A stretch of DNA of 64,000 bases. Origin: Paramyrothecium sp. XJ0827 (Eukaryota; Ascomycota; Sordariomycetes; Hypocreales; Stachybotryaceae). Numbering within the stretch: position 1 is the first letter of the stretch; every line of letters starts with the position of its first letter. A model generated the notes under the pieces. That model did no database searches. It was not told the DNA's origin and saw only the letters and a list, made by a program, of their open reading frames with translations. The position numbers and the translations under genes were made by a program. Shown here piece after piece: positions 12,026-23,744 of the stretch. The stretch covers positions 5,208,001-5,272,000 of the forward strand of contig JAJFPB010000004.1 of NCBI GenBank assembly GCA_020881915.1. The letters run 5' to 3'.

Positions 12026-12502
12026 CTACTCGTCTAAGAGAGTGGGAACCTTCTCCAGGAGATAATCTACCACTGCATCTGGCCCTTTCTCAACTTGGAG
12101 ACCTGTTGGAATGGCGTGTGTTTTGATATCTGGTACGACAGACTTCGCTAGTGCGAAAATCTCATTTGCCTGTTCCTTCGTCCACATTGAAGCGCAGAAC
12201 TTTCACTGCAAGTTAGTCTGCCGGATCTTTTGGATGTGCAGCCTGGAATGCTCACAATAACCTGTGGCTTGTGTCGAGTGACAGTAGGCACCACATCTTC
12301 TATTTCTACAGCCACCGTTGAAATCAGTGTGTGGTACATCCAACACGAGCGAACGTCATCTCTACTCACTTTCGCAGTTGCCAACATGAGTGATTATGTA
12401 TTGATCACCGAGACCCTCAATCATGCAGCCGATGACTCGCCTCGCTCGCTCCGGTACGGTGTTGACCGTGACGAGCGTAAACGGTCCTTTTACAGAAGAC
12501 AT
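12026..12502 (-). CDS. Small conserved fungal protein of unknown function
   Basis: Three exons (12502-12370, 12299-12256, 12199-12026) with introns of 70 and 56 nt give 116 residues in closed phase. It starts MSSVKGPFTLVTVNTVPERA, continues with DVVPTVTRHKPQVI and FCASMWTKEQANEIFALAK, and ends KTHAIPTGLQVEKGPDAVVD plus a short tail. Alternating strand and helix patterns suggest a compact alpha/beta fold. I recall similar short uncharacterised proteins in ascomycetes but no assigned function, so I name none. No signal peptide or membrane segment is visible, so it is probably cytosolic. It lies on the same strand as, and downstream of, the broken MFS gene. Confidence 0.72.
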
Positions 12503-12862
12503 GCTGAAAGAAAAATGTCTGATACTTCTTTGCTGAGGATGGTGCCTCATTGATTGACCCAATATGAGGGGCAAAACACACTTCCACTCACGTGCAAGCT
12601 CTTTGAGATGTGGACGGAAAACCGGTTATCCGACAAGCTTTTCCGAGAGGCAGATGGTCAACCTTCAAAGCTGTTGTGGGTCTTGCGTTCCGTCCTCTAT
12701 GCTCTTGACCGCAAGCCTGGCACATTCGAGTTCTGACGTGTATAAACAATACCCGTGATTTGGGCTTGTCTAATGCAGATAGATACTGCTATGAAAACAT
12801 TACGTGGAGGACAAAATTTCTTGGGAGATTAAGACTTAGGCTATGCCATTATGCCAGAAAGT
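12503..12862. other. Short intergenic region
   Basis: About 360 bases between the small conserved protein start and the 3' end of the broken MFS gene; nothing recognisable. Confidence 0.4.
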
Positions 12863-14663
12863 CTACTTCAAGCCCCAGTACCCAAGACTATCCCGCTCGT
12901 GAATCCACTTCCGAATCCTTCGTCCACGATAGTAGAGGCAAATGGTAAGTAGGTGAAATGCAACGTTAATGCCCGCAATTACGAGGAAGACGGTCAACAC
13001 GCCGTTGGCACTGATCCAATCGTTGATGCACCATGTCCAGATCCATGCAAGCAGCGACTTCGTGGAGGCAACAACCACCATAAGCTCCACAGAAAGCTGC
13101 ATAAGTTGCCAGTACAAGAGATCGATTGTTGAGACTGGGCGAAGTCGCTCACTTCTTTGTGGCAATCTAATGCATAGCTCATGGAAAGGGTAACGCCGAC
13201 CTGGGCTCCAGCGGTCAATACCCCAAATCCGATAACTGGCCCTAGCCAGGGCGTGTGATAGTGATGGGTTAGGCCCACAATCAGAGCCCCCACAAACGTT
13301 AGGACCGTTCCAATTGACAAGGCCGGAAGACGCATCTCGGGCTCCCGAATGCCTTTATTACGACGGGTCGCGACGTTGGCCAAGGAATCAGAAACAGACC
13401 CACAGATCCAGGCCCCCACGAGAGAACCAACGAACGGTGAGAGGAATACCAGTCCTTAATCCTATGAGTCAAAGCCGTACGGGCCCGCGAAAAGCTGGGC
13501 GACAACAGCCCCAAGGATGACGTTCCATCCAAGTGAGAGACCGTAGACGAGACAGGCCCAGATTACAGTTGGATACGTCAATAGGATGAACGGTCGCAAA
13601 AATGCCTTTCTTAAATTGACTTCCGGGTCGGGCTTGCGCCAAACTGCCAGGTTGTGAATCCAGCTGCTTTTGGAACGAGCCAAAGGTTGATTCTCATCTG
13701 CATGAACGTCGCATGCTGGGACTTCGTCCGTATGGACTTCTGCGTGTTTCGCAGTCTCCGCCTTGGGTTTCTCAGAAGACGTGGGCTTAGAGAAAGTAGA
13801 AAGCCTTTCGCCGGTGAATTTGGTCTCTGGCATGAAGAGGAACATGGTGATACAGCCTAGGCCAACAAACATTGCCACAATGTAGAACGCCCAGTCAGTG
13901 CCTAGATGCTGTGTTATCAACGCCGAGAACTATACAAAGGTATTAGCAATATGGAGCAGCTGATGACTGTCGGCCAACCATACCAGAGGGCCCAACTCGT
14001 TACCTCCAAGAACCGATAAACCGTAGAAAGACACCTTCTCTCCGCGCTCATGAAGAAAGAAAATATCCGTGATAGTGGACGGCACGATGGATTCTATGGG
14101 AGCCTCAAAAAATCCAAGGAAAGCACGGGCAATAGTGAAATTGGTGTAGGTGTCATTCGTTGCAAGGCCAAGCCATACGCAAGCAATAGCAATCAAAACG
14201 CTTGAAGTCATATACACAGGTCGTCGGCCATATTTTATAGACAGCGGCCTAGAAAAGACATCGGAGTGTCAGTAGCATCGCGAGAAACACGTCGATATAC
14301 CCAGACTCACATCCAGAACACGTTACCGAAACCCTGGCATATAAGGGTGGCGCCATTCGCATAAGACAGTTTCTGCAGGGATTCGCCGAACCTCTGTGAG
14401 AGAGGAATCATCATGGCAGCCATGATGGGGCCAGTGACACTGCTGATGAAGGCATACCACACGCCATTGAGGAAAGCTGCCCACTTCTTGGACTTGGACC
14501 AACGAAGAGGGTCACTCTGGTCGGTGAGAGATGGTTGGGGCACGAGCAAGATACGCTGCCCCTTGCGCTGTATGGACTGGAGTGTTGTATCACCGTCTTC
14601 CTCAAATAGCCTCTCCGTACCAGGGGCCTGTGGCTGGGGCTCAGAGACAGGTTCGTCGCCCAT
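12863..14663 (-). pseudogene. MFS (DHA1-type) transporter inactivated by two in-frame stop codons
   Basis: Four exons (14663-14311, 14248-13984, 13929-13153, 13096-12863), closed phase. It starts MGDEPVSEPQPQAPG and has a cytosolic N-terminus (SLTDQSDPLRWSKSKKW) typical of fungal DHA1-type MFS proteins, the loop YGRRPVYMT after helix 2, and twelve likely helices. Inside exon 3, between PYGFDS and GLVFLSPFVG, the frame reads TAG-GAT-TAA (13464-13456). The flanking residues align without gaps to the usual family sequence, and no intron of matching phase can remove the stops: no phase-1 donor fits the only acceptor. CAG to TAG and CAA to TAA would both be C-to-T changes at CpA. The original function was probably export or uptake of a small molecule. 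Every other part of the gene is intact, so the loss looks recent. Confidence 0.75.
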
Positions 14664-17419
14664 TATCCTAAACGCCGCTGCGGCAGTACTCTGTAATGGG
14701 GGCAATGAATTTCTGTTGACCGGAACCCCGGGAGAGGCATGAGACACACAAGTGATAAGCATGGTAGCGGAAAGGGATCGCTTTAATCGTGGGGAAAACT
14801 TGGGGCCCATAATGTCTCGACAAGCGACTCGCTAGTGTCCCTAATGACATCCAAGCTACACAGACTTGACTTTGGCTAACTCAGAAGAAGCCTTTGCCTT
14901 CGTGTAGATGGCTTGTGCCACTTGGGCCGAAAACCAATCTCTCTCCAATGGTCGAATGAATGGGGATTAGCTTTTTGGGCAGCACAGCGTGCAGGTGGAT
15001 CAATCATTGAAACTTCGCCGCTCTAATCAGCCTTGTCCACATCCCCTCTTACTGATCAGCGCCACCATTCCTGTTTGGCCTTTCAAGCCTAATTGGCTAC
15101 AAACACGCATTCCGCACTTCAAGCCAAGCATAGCGACTGGGACTGACAAGCCACATGTGAAGATTCCACAAAGATAATCCGATATCTTCAAGGACCAACC
15201 TCCCACCTCCTCCACTAAGCGACAATTATTTTTTAATTTACAACTGTAACGTTGATTCACGAGGAACAAGGTCATCTTTGATGCGCAGAAAACATATAAG
15301 CCCTACCAGAACCGCACTGGTTTACAGGTTGCATATTTCGGGCTTTCTCCGTCGAGAAGAGGCACTTGAAGACTTTCAACAGGTCTAATGGTGGTGGCTT
15401 GTTGTTGTCTCTACTTGGAATTACAGAAACTTCGCACCCAATCAATCATCACGCATTCAAAGCCTGTGACTATTCTTTAGTCAAGTCATCTCTTGGTAAG
15501 CCAACAGTGTATGCTACGTCAATCTCTATGCGACCATTATCGTCGGTAGTTATGTTATGGTTTTGCTGTCAGTCAGAAGGCACGGGGCTGAGAAGGGGGT
15601 GGAGCTCGTTCATTATATTCCAGGACCGCATATTTAAATAGTGGAAATAAGGATGATAACCAACCTCGAGCAGGCCTCCGTTTGTCATGTCCTGGAGTGT
15701 TCAAAATTTGGCGGTTGAGCAGGGTCTACCTTCCAGAAGGAGGGTGGCGGAACCTTCACATACGCGCGGCTTCTAGAACTGACTGTATCAGAAACGCGGG
15801 ATGGTTCAAGAAGGCTCCTTACGCTCGCTGGATTGGTCGGCGATGCCATGTGTGTCCTAGTTCACTCTCAATCGCGCGAGTACGGTGAGGATTGAATCTG
15901 GACAAAATTTTCGTCATCGTAATATTTTACTAATCAGGAATAAATGCTGTGAAGGAATGGTTTGATCAATGGCTATTATCATTCTCGGTTCAGTATTGCG
16001 AAACGGTTGTTGAAACATTTTCTGCGCCGAAATCAACGATTGCAGTCCAAAAAGATCGATTATGCGGCATCATGGACGAGATAATCTAGTATAAGGAAGG
16101 CATGTGAACAAACTGTTGAACTTGAGCTTATCCATTCATTTTGCTATCCACATGGTGCACACCATGACCATGCAAACTCTATAAACAAGAGCCAATTCCT
16201 GAAATAGAAGCAATGTCCCATTTTGTGTCGTATATGCAACAAAATTTCTGGCTTCGATGCATTCTTCTGTATCTTGTGCAATGTATTAGGAAAGCAGTTG
16301 AACTCTAGTGGAATGCCGAAAGTGTAGTTTCATAACCAGATTCTCATGTCGATCAACGAACTTGCCAGCGAGGAAAACACATTTCACGAAAAAGGCACAG
16401 TGTGAACTAAAGCAAGATGTTTGAACTCTACCATATGCTGGCTTGTCAAGCGGTAGAACGACGCAACACGACACTTGGCATTGGGCTTTGGCATGGTGGC
16501 TCACACGCACATCCAATGTCGTGCCATTCACCATATACGCAGTGGCGAAAGCGTTTGAAGCGTTTGAATGATGACCTCACGTTCTTGCGCCAAAAATTGT
16601 TGGGGGCCTCTCGATCCCCTGTTTCATTCAACGTGTCGAGCGATGTGGGCGGCACGTGCATGCGGAACATTGAGCTGCACTATTTTTCTACAAATATCGT
16701 CCAATGTACAGGGATGATGCAAGTTGTAAATGTGTGGCACGTCCATACTGAGACTGCTGAAAAATCTTAGAGGGACCCATTTGTGGCTAAGACCTTAGAC
16801 GCAGGCTGAGGTTTAAGGCTGGTTGCGAGTCATGTCCGAGTCTTGTTTTGCCCAACGTCGAAGATGCATTAATGACTGACTAACGGATGGATGGAGAATA
16901 GTAGCAAAAGACGTGAAATCTTCTTCTTCTTTTGAATAGCCTCGGGACAGCTCCAACAATCAACCATGTTGTATACCATTGGATCTGGTATTGAGCGCTC
17001 GTCCCGGCTTGCGTCCAGCACGTAGCTGGTCAACGTCCAATCAGGTTAGTGGAGACCCCATAATCCACAGCGGAATTATCACGAAACCGAACTTTCTGAG
17101 ATCCCGCAAGCTAAAGTCTTCGATTTCCGACGCTAGGCCTCGTGTGACGCAAGCCCCAATAAAACTTGGCTCCATGCTAGAATATGACCAGTCGCGAGAT
17201 CTGGACGGAACCACGGCGCCACTTATGCGAGACGAGCTAAGTAGGCTCGTGCAAAAGAATGGCGCTATCTAATTGCAGGAGATCTGAGCCAACCCGGCTG
17301 CCGATGATTGAAATTGATCCCTCCTGCAGATTGCCGAGACCTACTTGTCGAGCATGGGCTCTACCTCAACTTCAATGTTTCCTGTCGAATTGCTCCATCC
17401 TGCCATTGTATAATTCACG
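14664..17419. other. Long intergenic region, no gene supported
   Basis: It contains the upstream region of the broken MFS gene and of the seven-helix gene. Open frames of 60-117 residues near 15366, 16286-16770 and 16979-17270 overlap on both strands, lack domains and are probably chance. I see no repeats or RNA genes. Confidence 0.45.
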
Positions 17420-18859
17420 ATGGGGCAGGTTCCCAGCGGAGCAGTAGCCACAGCTGCGGGAGTCCTTACTTACTCTTTCGTTTGCTTGGCAGCAAGCTGT
17501 GTGATGATATGGCTAACGTGGCATCATCGAGAGCGAACAAACTGTGAGTTTTACCTTGGGATTGGGACTGGGCCAGATACTAACAAGATTTGTTGGCAGA
17601 CATCGCGTTCCTTGCATACTTCACACTTTTCAGTACCACCTGTTCGATTATTCAACAAATACATGGCCTAATACGATGGCGCGAAGTTATCGAAGCACAG
17701 TTCCTCAACCTGAAGACGAATGCAGGCAATCCTGAATTGATTATATCGAACAGCTCGGTTGGCATTGACCTGGTATTGTTTTATCTGCGTAAGCCACGCT
17801 TTGGTGCCTTTGCTGCAAATCATGGTTTATTAACAACCCGAAGAATTATACTGCTACAACGTCGAGGCCTTCCTGGTAACATTCTGGTATGGTCGCTCCT
17901 CCTGCAGCCATGCAATCTCAATGCTAACAGAACATGCTAGGGGGTGGGCTTTGGTTCAATCTATATATCACCTTACGAACAAGCCTAAGCTCCGGTACCC
18001 TTTGAAGATAGTAAACAGAACAGGTCTGGGATTTTCAATCTCTTTTCCCATTATCACAATCTCGGTTCTCCAGGCTGAGCCAGTGCGATCGAATACTCGA
18101 GTTTTTCTACTGCTGGCTTCAGTACCTTGTAGGTTCCTAGAACTCCTATCTTTGGTGATACTATCGAATTCTAACATGATCCAGTACTTTGCACTATCGG
18201 ATTTGGTGGCCTAGCATTGCTTTTTGTATTCGTAAAATATGTTCGGTCGCACCGGGAGTTTAAACACTTTAGCTTTATGAACGCCAACACTTCTCATGGG
18301 AGTACGGGGACACAATCTTCCCATAAACGAAGAAGCATCTACGATCACTGGCTACTGATACGTTTTACGATTGCATTTTTTGTTATGGCGTGAGTTTCCC
18401 GGTTCAGGGTCCACGGCCTGTCAACTGACTGAAGCCAGAGCCTTTGAACTTTCGATTGTTCTTTTTTCCATGATGTCGAACGACCGCATATCGGACGAGC
18501 TGAAACAACTAGAACCCGACTTCTCTGTTGAACGAGCGAGACGAACGTTTATTACATACATGCCCGGAGTCACGGCTTCGTTATTGGTCTTCATAGTCTT
18601 TGCAACCACGAAGCCATGCATTGAATACATGAAATCATGCTTCGTGAAACGACAAAGCTCAGATGACAACACATCTGGGAGGACTTCTAAGCCTTCACTG
18701 TCGACGTTGAGTTCGAAAAACTCGATTCACGCAATTCTCAAACCAGATAATTCTTATCTGCGCATAGAGCACATCGACCAAGATCCACTCAACACCTCGA
18801 AAGCCACGGAATCCATACAACTGAGGGAATTGGCCCCGTCAGGCAGACGGTTACCATGA
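17420..18859 (+). CDS. Seven-transmembrane integral membrane protein, receptor-like topology
   Basis: Six exons (17420-17543, 17600-17788, 17844-17886, 17941-18128, 18185-18389, 18439-18859) close in phase to 389 residues. Seven hydrophobic helices are visible: VLTYSFVCLAASCVMIWLTW; IAFLAYFTLFSTTCSIIQQI; a third around VEAFLVTFWGWALVQSIY; TGLGFSISFPIITISVL; a fifth in LLLASVPLLCTIGFGGLALL; WLLIRFTIAFFVMAAF; GVTASLLVFIVFATTKP. The first loop has two NXS/T sites (ISNSS region) consistent with an outside loop, and the C-tail is long, serine-rich and probably cytosolic. The layout resembles GPCR-like fungal membrane proteins, but I see no diagnostic motif, so ligand and signalling role are unknown. 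Confidence 0.75.
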
Positions 18860-20701
18860 AAGTTTGAAGTAGTTGGGATACAGATGGCTATTCGTCGACT
18901 GAAATGCAAGCCAGGATATAATTTCTGGGTCCCTAATCTTTTCAATGACATTCGTTGACTCTTGGAGTCTGCGGTAGTTGCAATCGAGACTGGACTAGAA
19001 TGCCAAGTTTGCCTACCTTCCTAGGTTCTCACCAGGAAGACCCTCAGCAGTATTTTTGAAGATCAGGGCGGCTGCCTATATTGGCTAAGTCTGGTGTTGT
19101 GCATGAAGGAGGGTCAAGTCTTGGCACTGGAATAGATACAGATGCCCAGCATCACAATGGACGACGATCAAAGCCGGTAGCTGGATGCGACAGACTCCGC
19201 ACAGGAAATTGTTCCCGCCCAAGCTACATCAATGTACAAGTTAGCGACACTGAACATAACACATGGCGGATGACAGTTTCGTCAGCTTCAAGCTAGCAAA
19301 CATTTTCATTTTCGTTGTTGAGTATAAACATTCTCATTCCGAGTTTTCACAAAGTGTTTATTTCAATAAGGAGTTATCTTGCGTGATATGAGTTACCTGC
19401 GCGCTATGATGTTCCATCTCCTGAACTTAACCATCGGGTTTCTTCGAAGCAGTATGCTTGCCATGCCACTCAGAAAATCTGTTCTGTAATCATTAGAGAT
19501 AGGCATGCAAACCACAAAGCTCACCTGGGTCTTACTGCCTCCAGAATGTAGCTACGCATTCTTCGGTGCATGATTGCGAAATATCCATGCACAGAAGACT
19601 CTATTGCCCAACTCTTTCCTGGAGCATCTTTGCCGGCTAATTTTGTCGAGAATGGTAGGAACCCATTCAGGCGTGTGCTTAGGGCACCTTTACTTGGTTT
19701 ATTTAATCTTGCCGAGTTTAGCAGAGCAATCCAGAGATGAAGCGCCGGCCGATGGGTTAAGATAGCCTACTTGTGTCTTTGCATCGAGCTAGCCACGTAT
19801 GACTGTAGCGCCTGTGGCAAAGCCAACGACAAGGTCACTTATCACGAGTCTTCAAACCTTCCAAATCACCTAAGATTGTGGATTAACTTGGTCCACGATA
19901 GTACGGAATTTCGACATGTGTTGGCGATAATGGAGCCGTCACGTATTCAACTACACAATTTCTTAACATTCTCCCTCCTGGGACGGCAACTATGGGGATT
20001 TATAATTGGACATTGGGGTCACTAACAACGAGCATAATCTCCCGAACTTCGAGCGCTACTTAAATAGCATGTGCCGTGTCTCTAAAACATGTCCAGTCCC
20101 GGGGTCAACCTTTCTCTACACCATCTGCCCTTTCTCGTACCATAACACTGCTCAACGAAAGCGGGAGCCACACGCGAGCGATAAATATCTGCCGATAACC
20201 CCTCCTCTGGCCCAATGTCTCATTGCGCACCCTGGGCCGGTAGACTGTTTTGGGGCTGCAGATTCCAACTACCGAGCTCGACAACTGGGGTCTGCTAAAC
20301 CAAAATGGTGTATTGGTCCGCTTGCATTACCACTTCTCCGCTTTCCTAACACCTGCGCGTACGTTGCACCGAGCACGCACCATTGCTCAATTCTTGGAAG
20401 TCAACCCGACACAATGGCCTATCACAGGCTATTGCGCTACAGAATCCCTCCACTCCCCTAATGATAATTGCGCATTCATTAATCCTGTCCGATTTCCGAG
20501 CATCATACACCGAGCAGACCAATATGACGCAATCCTGCCCCCAGATAAAATGGTTAGCCAGAGCGAATCAAAGAGAACCTCTGCTTGAAACCTTCAAGTA
20601 CTTAAAGCATGGACACGCCTGATCAGTTACGAACTCCTTACTAGAATTTATCATACTTCCAAGTCACCAGATTTCGTTATAATTTTTTGCTATTACAAAA
20701 A
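18860..20701. other. Intergenic region, nothing supported
   Basis: Several open frames of 60-150 residues (for example 20006-20461 and 20250-20588) overlap each other in different frames, with no signal peptide, domain or splice pattern. This is probably the promoter side of the small secreted protein at 20702. Confidence 0.45.
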
Positions 20702-21142
20702 ATGAGAGCATTCGCTTTTCTCGGGGTGGTCTCCTTGGCATTTGCATTGCCTAGCACTATCCGTGTGGGTGGCTATGACGAAGCTCCCGCTACGTTTGGG
20801 CAGGACGTTGGACTGCCTGCCCGCAATTCCGACCACTCATCCCACGATTCGTCGATCCTCATTGCCAGAGCTTTATACGACCAGACCGTCGCATGGCCCG
20901 CCGACTCCATCGCACTTGGCAACATAAGTTTCCAGGTTCAAGTCGACAACTTGGGAAATGGCAGATATAAACTAACTTGGTGGAACACTGATCCAGCCAA
21001 CTCAAGGCGAAAGATCAAGTTGACTCTCAATGCAGGAGGTGGCAGCCGTCTGTATGATGTTGTGACTTCACCACAAACCAGAGGCAGCGCGGAGATTGCG
21101 CAGCAAGACTCGGGCTTTCGCGTCATCTTTGACCAAGAGTGA
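20702..21142 (+). CDS. Small secreted protein, effector-like, unknown function
   Basis: Single exon of 146 residues from the ATG at 20702; an ATG at 20687 in the same frame would add five residues before the signal. The N-terminus (MRAFAFLGVVSLAFALP) is a clear signal peptide. The mature protein contains no cysteines. It has a disordered histidine/serine-rich part (about residues 45-60) and then a strand-rich C-terminal half: IALGNISFQVQVDNLGNG, RYKLTWWNTD, IKLTLNAGGG. This could fold as a small beta-sandwich. It has no recognised family. Small size, secretion and lack of homology fit an effector or wall-associated protein, which is an inference. Confidence 0.65.
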   Translation: MRAFAFLGVVSLAFALPSTIRVGGYDEAPATFGQDVGLPARNSDHSSHDSSILIARALYDQTVAWPADSIALGNISFQVQVDNLGNGRYKLTWWNTDPANSRRKIKLTLNAGGGSRLYDVVTSPQTRGSAEIAQQDSGFRVIFDQE

Positions 21143-21774
21143 TACTGCTGGATTGAATAGTGATCGGTGGATCTACTGCGCCATGACAACATTTTAATAT
21201 TGCACATCTTCTCGCAACAGTGTGGAAAGTTTGGCCACTGAATCCGATTGGTTGTATCAAGAACTCAAATCATTATCAATTATCTCATTATGAGTCTAGG
21301 AGAGCTTCACATTCATGGCTCGATATGGAATTAGCTACAGAACTCATCGGATTTTTGCACGAGTGTTACGTTATCATTGGCATGTTGTGTCATGAATCTA
21401 AGTCTGTGACTTTGATGACAAAACTGCTTGGAATCCAGAGGCTCTCATGAGCCGCCTGACTACTGTAATATATGCGGAGAGACCTCATTGGATCACTGGT
21501 GTTTCTTCCTGCAGCGCTGGTTTTTTTATTCGTACGATGCAGTTTATGATTGGGAACTTCTTCGTAACTCATTAGACCTCCGAGCACTCAAGGCAGTCAA
21601 ATTTCATGCGAATTACATGATGTAATTATGACCTCGTCTGTTACCCTCAGATAGATCAAACTGACCTAGATCGTGGCTACAGAGGAAAGTTTCACTAAGA
21701 AATAGGAAGTTGATCAATCCCGGCATTGGGGTGGAATATCATTTGTATTATCACGCAAATCCCTAGTTGGTGGT
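21143..21774. other. Intergenic region between convergent genes
   Basis: It lies between the 3' ends of the small secreted protein and the cutinase. Only short chance open frames are seen. Confidence 0.45.
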
Positions 21775-22618
21775 CTAATTAATGCGAGCTGCGATCCATG
21801 CAGCAGCATCAGGAACATCCTGCTGGTAAGTTGTGTGGGGATCGTTAATTATGAAGCCACCGTTGCAAATGTTGTCATCCGCGTGACAAATGACCCTTGT
21901 CCGTGCGGCTGGTATAGATCCAAAGCTTTGTTTTTGCTTCGGATCGCCAAATGTAAGGACTAAACATTCGTCAATTGCTGAGATCTAAATTATGTACTTT
22001 GTGGAGACTCACCAGCGGTAATGCGAGCAGCAGTACTAGCAGATAGCTGACCAGCACCATTGTGAACAACCTGCGCACCCTGGCTATAACCACTGAGCAC
22101 GACTTTAGTGTTAGGACATTGAGTGATGGCCTGTTGTCAACCGAAGTTAGTGAGCATGTCAAAAGGTCCATAAGCCGAGCACAGCTTACCCTCTCAGTCA
22201 GTTGAGCCAAAGTCCTACTGCCAGCGGGGTCGCCACCAATAAGGAAGCCCGCAGCATTGGCAGCATAATCTACACCTTGAACGGCTAGGTTGTCGAGTCC
22301 AACTAAAGTAGCAAGACAGGTGAGAAACACTGGACCGAGAGTGTTCGTTGCACCGAGGTTGCCAGCTTGAGAAGTTCCCCGAGCGTATATCACAAGGGCT
22401 TTACGGCAAGGCGTGCCGTCAATAAGCTGATTGGAAGTATCGCTAGTGTATTGGCGAGCTTGAAGAGAAGAGAAGGAGGATGTCTCTTTTTCGGACTCAG
22501 GAAGTCTAGAAACAGGGTCTAACTCTGCGGTGGAAATGCCGTCCGCGTTGAAACGAAGGGGAACAGCAGCACCAAACCCTATCAGGCCCAAGGCTACCAC
22601 CAAGCTCGAGGTCCTCAT
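21775..22618 (-). CDS. Cutinase (carbohydrate esterase family 5)
   Basis: Three exons (22618-22190, 22130-22013, 21959-21775), introns of 59 and 53 nt, closing to 243 residues. A signal peptide (MRTSSLVVALGLIGFGAAVP) is followed by a propeptide of about 40 residues. The catalytic domain shows the N-terminal ALVIYARGTSQAGNLG block, the nucleophile motif GYSQG (Ser159), the DDNIC segment (Asp211) and PHTTY (His224), and cysteines placed for the usual disulfides (C-TPC, CPNT, VICH, NIC). Cutinases are secreted serine esterases that hydrolyse cutin and related polyesters. All catalytic residues are present, so it should be active. The start at 22618 is preferred over 22651 because the signal peptide follows it directly. 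Confidence 0.94.
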
Positions 22619-23744
22619 CTTGTAAGCGATAAATCGCAAAGAGTTTGTCAAAATGTGGCAGAGAGGTTGCTTGCTCCAAATCTCTGGCAGTATCCAAGAA
22701 ATGAATGGCTACTTAAGCACATTAGAGTGAACAATAATCCCTCTACACTCGGAGCTTTCCACGCAGCCAGCTTCCTCTTACGGAAATCAGCCCGTTAGAG
22801 CATACTCGTCCTCGGCCCTGGATTTACGCACCTGTGCTGTGGGACTCATCGCATGGCGTACTCGGAAGCTCGGCAGGAAGGACTATAGCAATACCGGCAG
22901 GGTATTCTAAACGAGGAAGTCGGTACCTGGAGATTGGAGAATATTATGACTGAAGAGTAGAGCTTTCGCAGTCTTCTTGCTGTCTACCTTGAAGATGCCG
23001 CATGCCGGTCCCGTTGATTCGAGGGTGGGGTGCTCATAAGCGGAGGACGCCGGAAGAGATCGAATCCATCTTAGCTATACCGAACTTGTGGTGGATCTGC
23101 TATATAATCTGAGCTTCGCAATACTGGTTCCAAATTCGTCATTCCTGACCCCTGTTTCTCCATAAAATTTTAGTCTTTCACGGGACTCAGCACTTGTATC
23201 ACAATTGTAAACCTGCATAGACACCAAGCAATCATGCTCCTGCGCACGCTGTCAATATCTAAGAATATTGGAAGCATTTGTCGCGGGATCTAGCTTTGCG
23301 ATACTTTCCGAGCAAGAAACCGTTGTTTCTGTAAGGCAGGAACCGGAACTATACAATCGCTTCAGGCAATGACATCAAAAAATGCATGCGGTGAGTGCTC
23401 AAGGGCATTCAATCCCTCGCCTGTTCCTTTGATATAAATCTGGAAACTTACCGATGAGTTCAATCCAATAATAAACAGCGTAGAATGGTCAAATCGTTAT
23501 GCTATAACCGCATGTCACAGTGAGCAGGCCATGATTGATGGGGAGGTTCAACCTATCAGCGTAAATATTATGTGCCATGTATGATTATCCCTAGTATTTA
23601 TTGTCTAATGAGCTCAAACATAAAAATGATATTGCGCAGAAACTAATGTGCTTGGCACAAAAGTCCCTATTCGTCGTAGATCTTGCTGTCACTGCATTAT
23701 AATGTTAGCTTTGTTCGTCGGCGGATCTTGAGCCCTCGGGGAAC
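22619..23744. other. Intergenic region upstream of the cutinase
   Basis: It is the promoter side of the leftward cutinase and the 3' side of the amylase gene. No open frame with a recognisable product, and no repeat. Confidence 0.45.

Noticed and set aside
13435..13500. Intron to explain the double stop in the MFS gene
   Set aside because: The only acceptor after the TAA needs a phase-1 donor and none lies upstream at usable distance; any such intron would also delete conserved helix sequence.
15366..16770. Open frames of 74-117 residues on both strands
   Set aside because: They overlap in opposite directions, with no signal peptide, domain or splice pattern.
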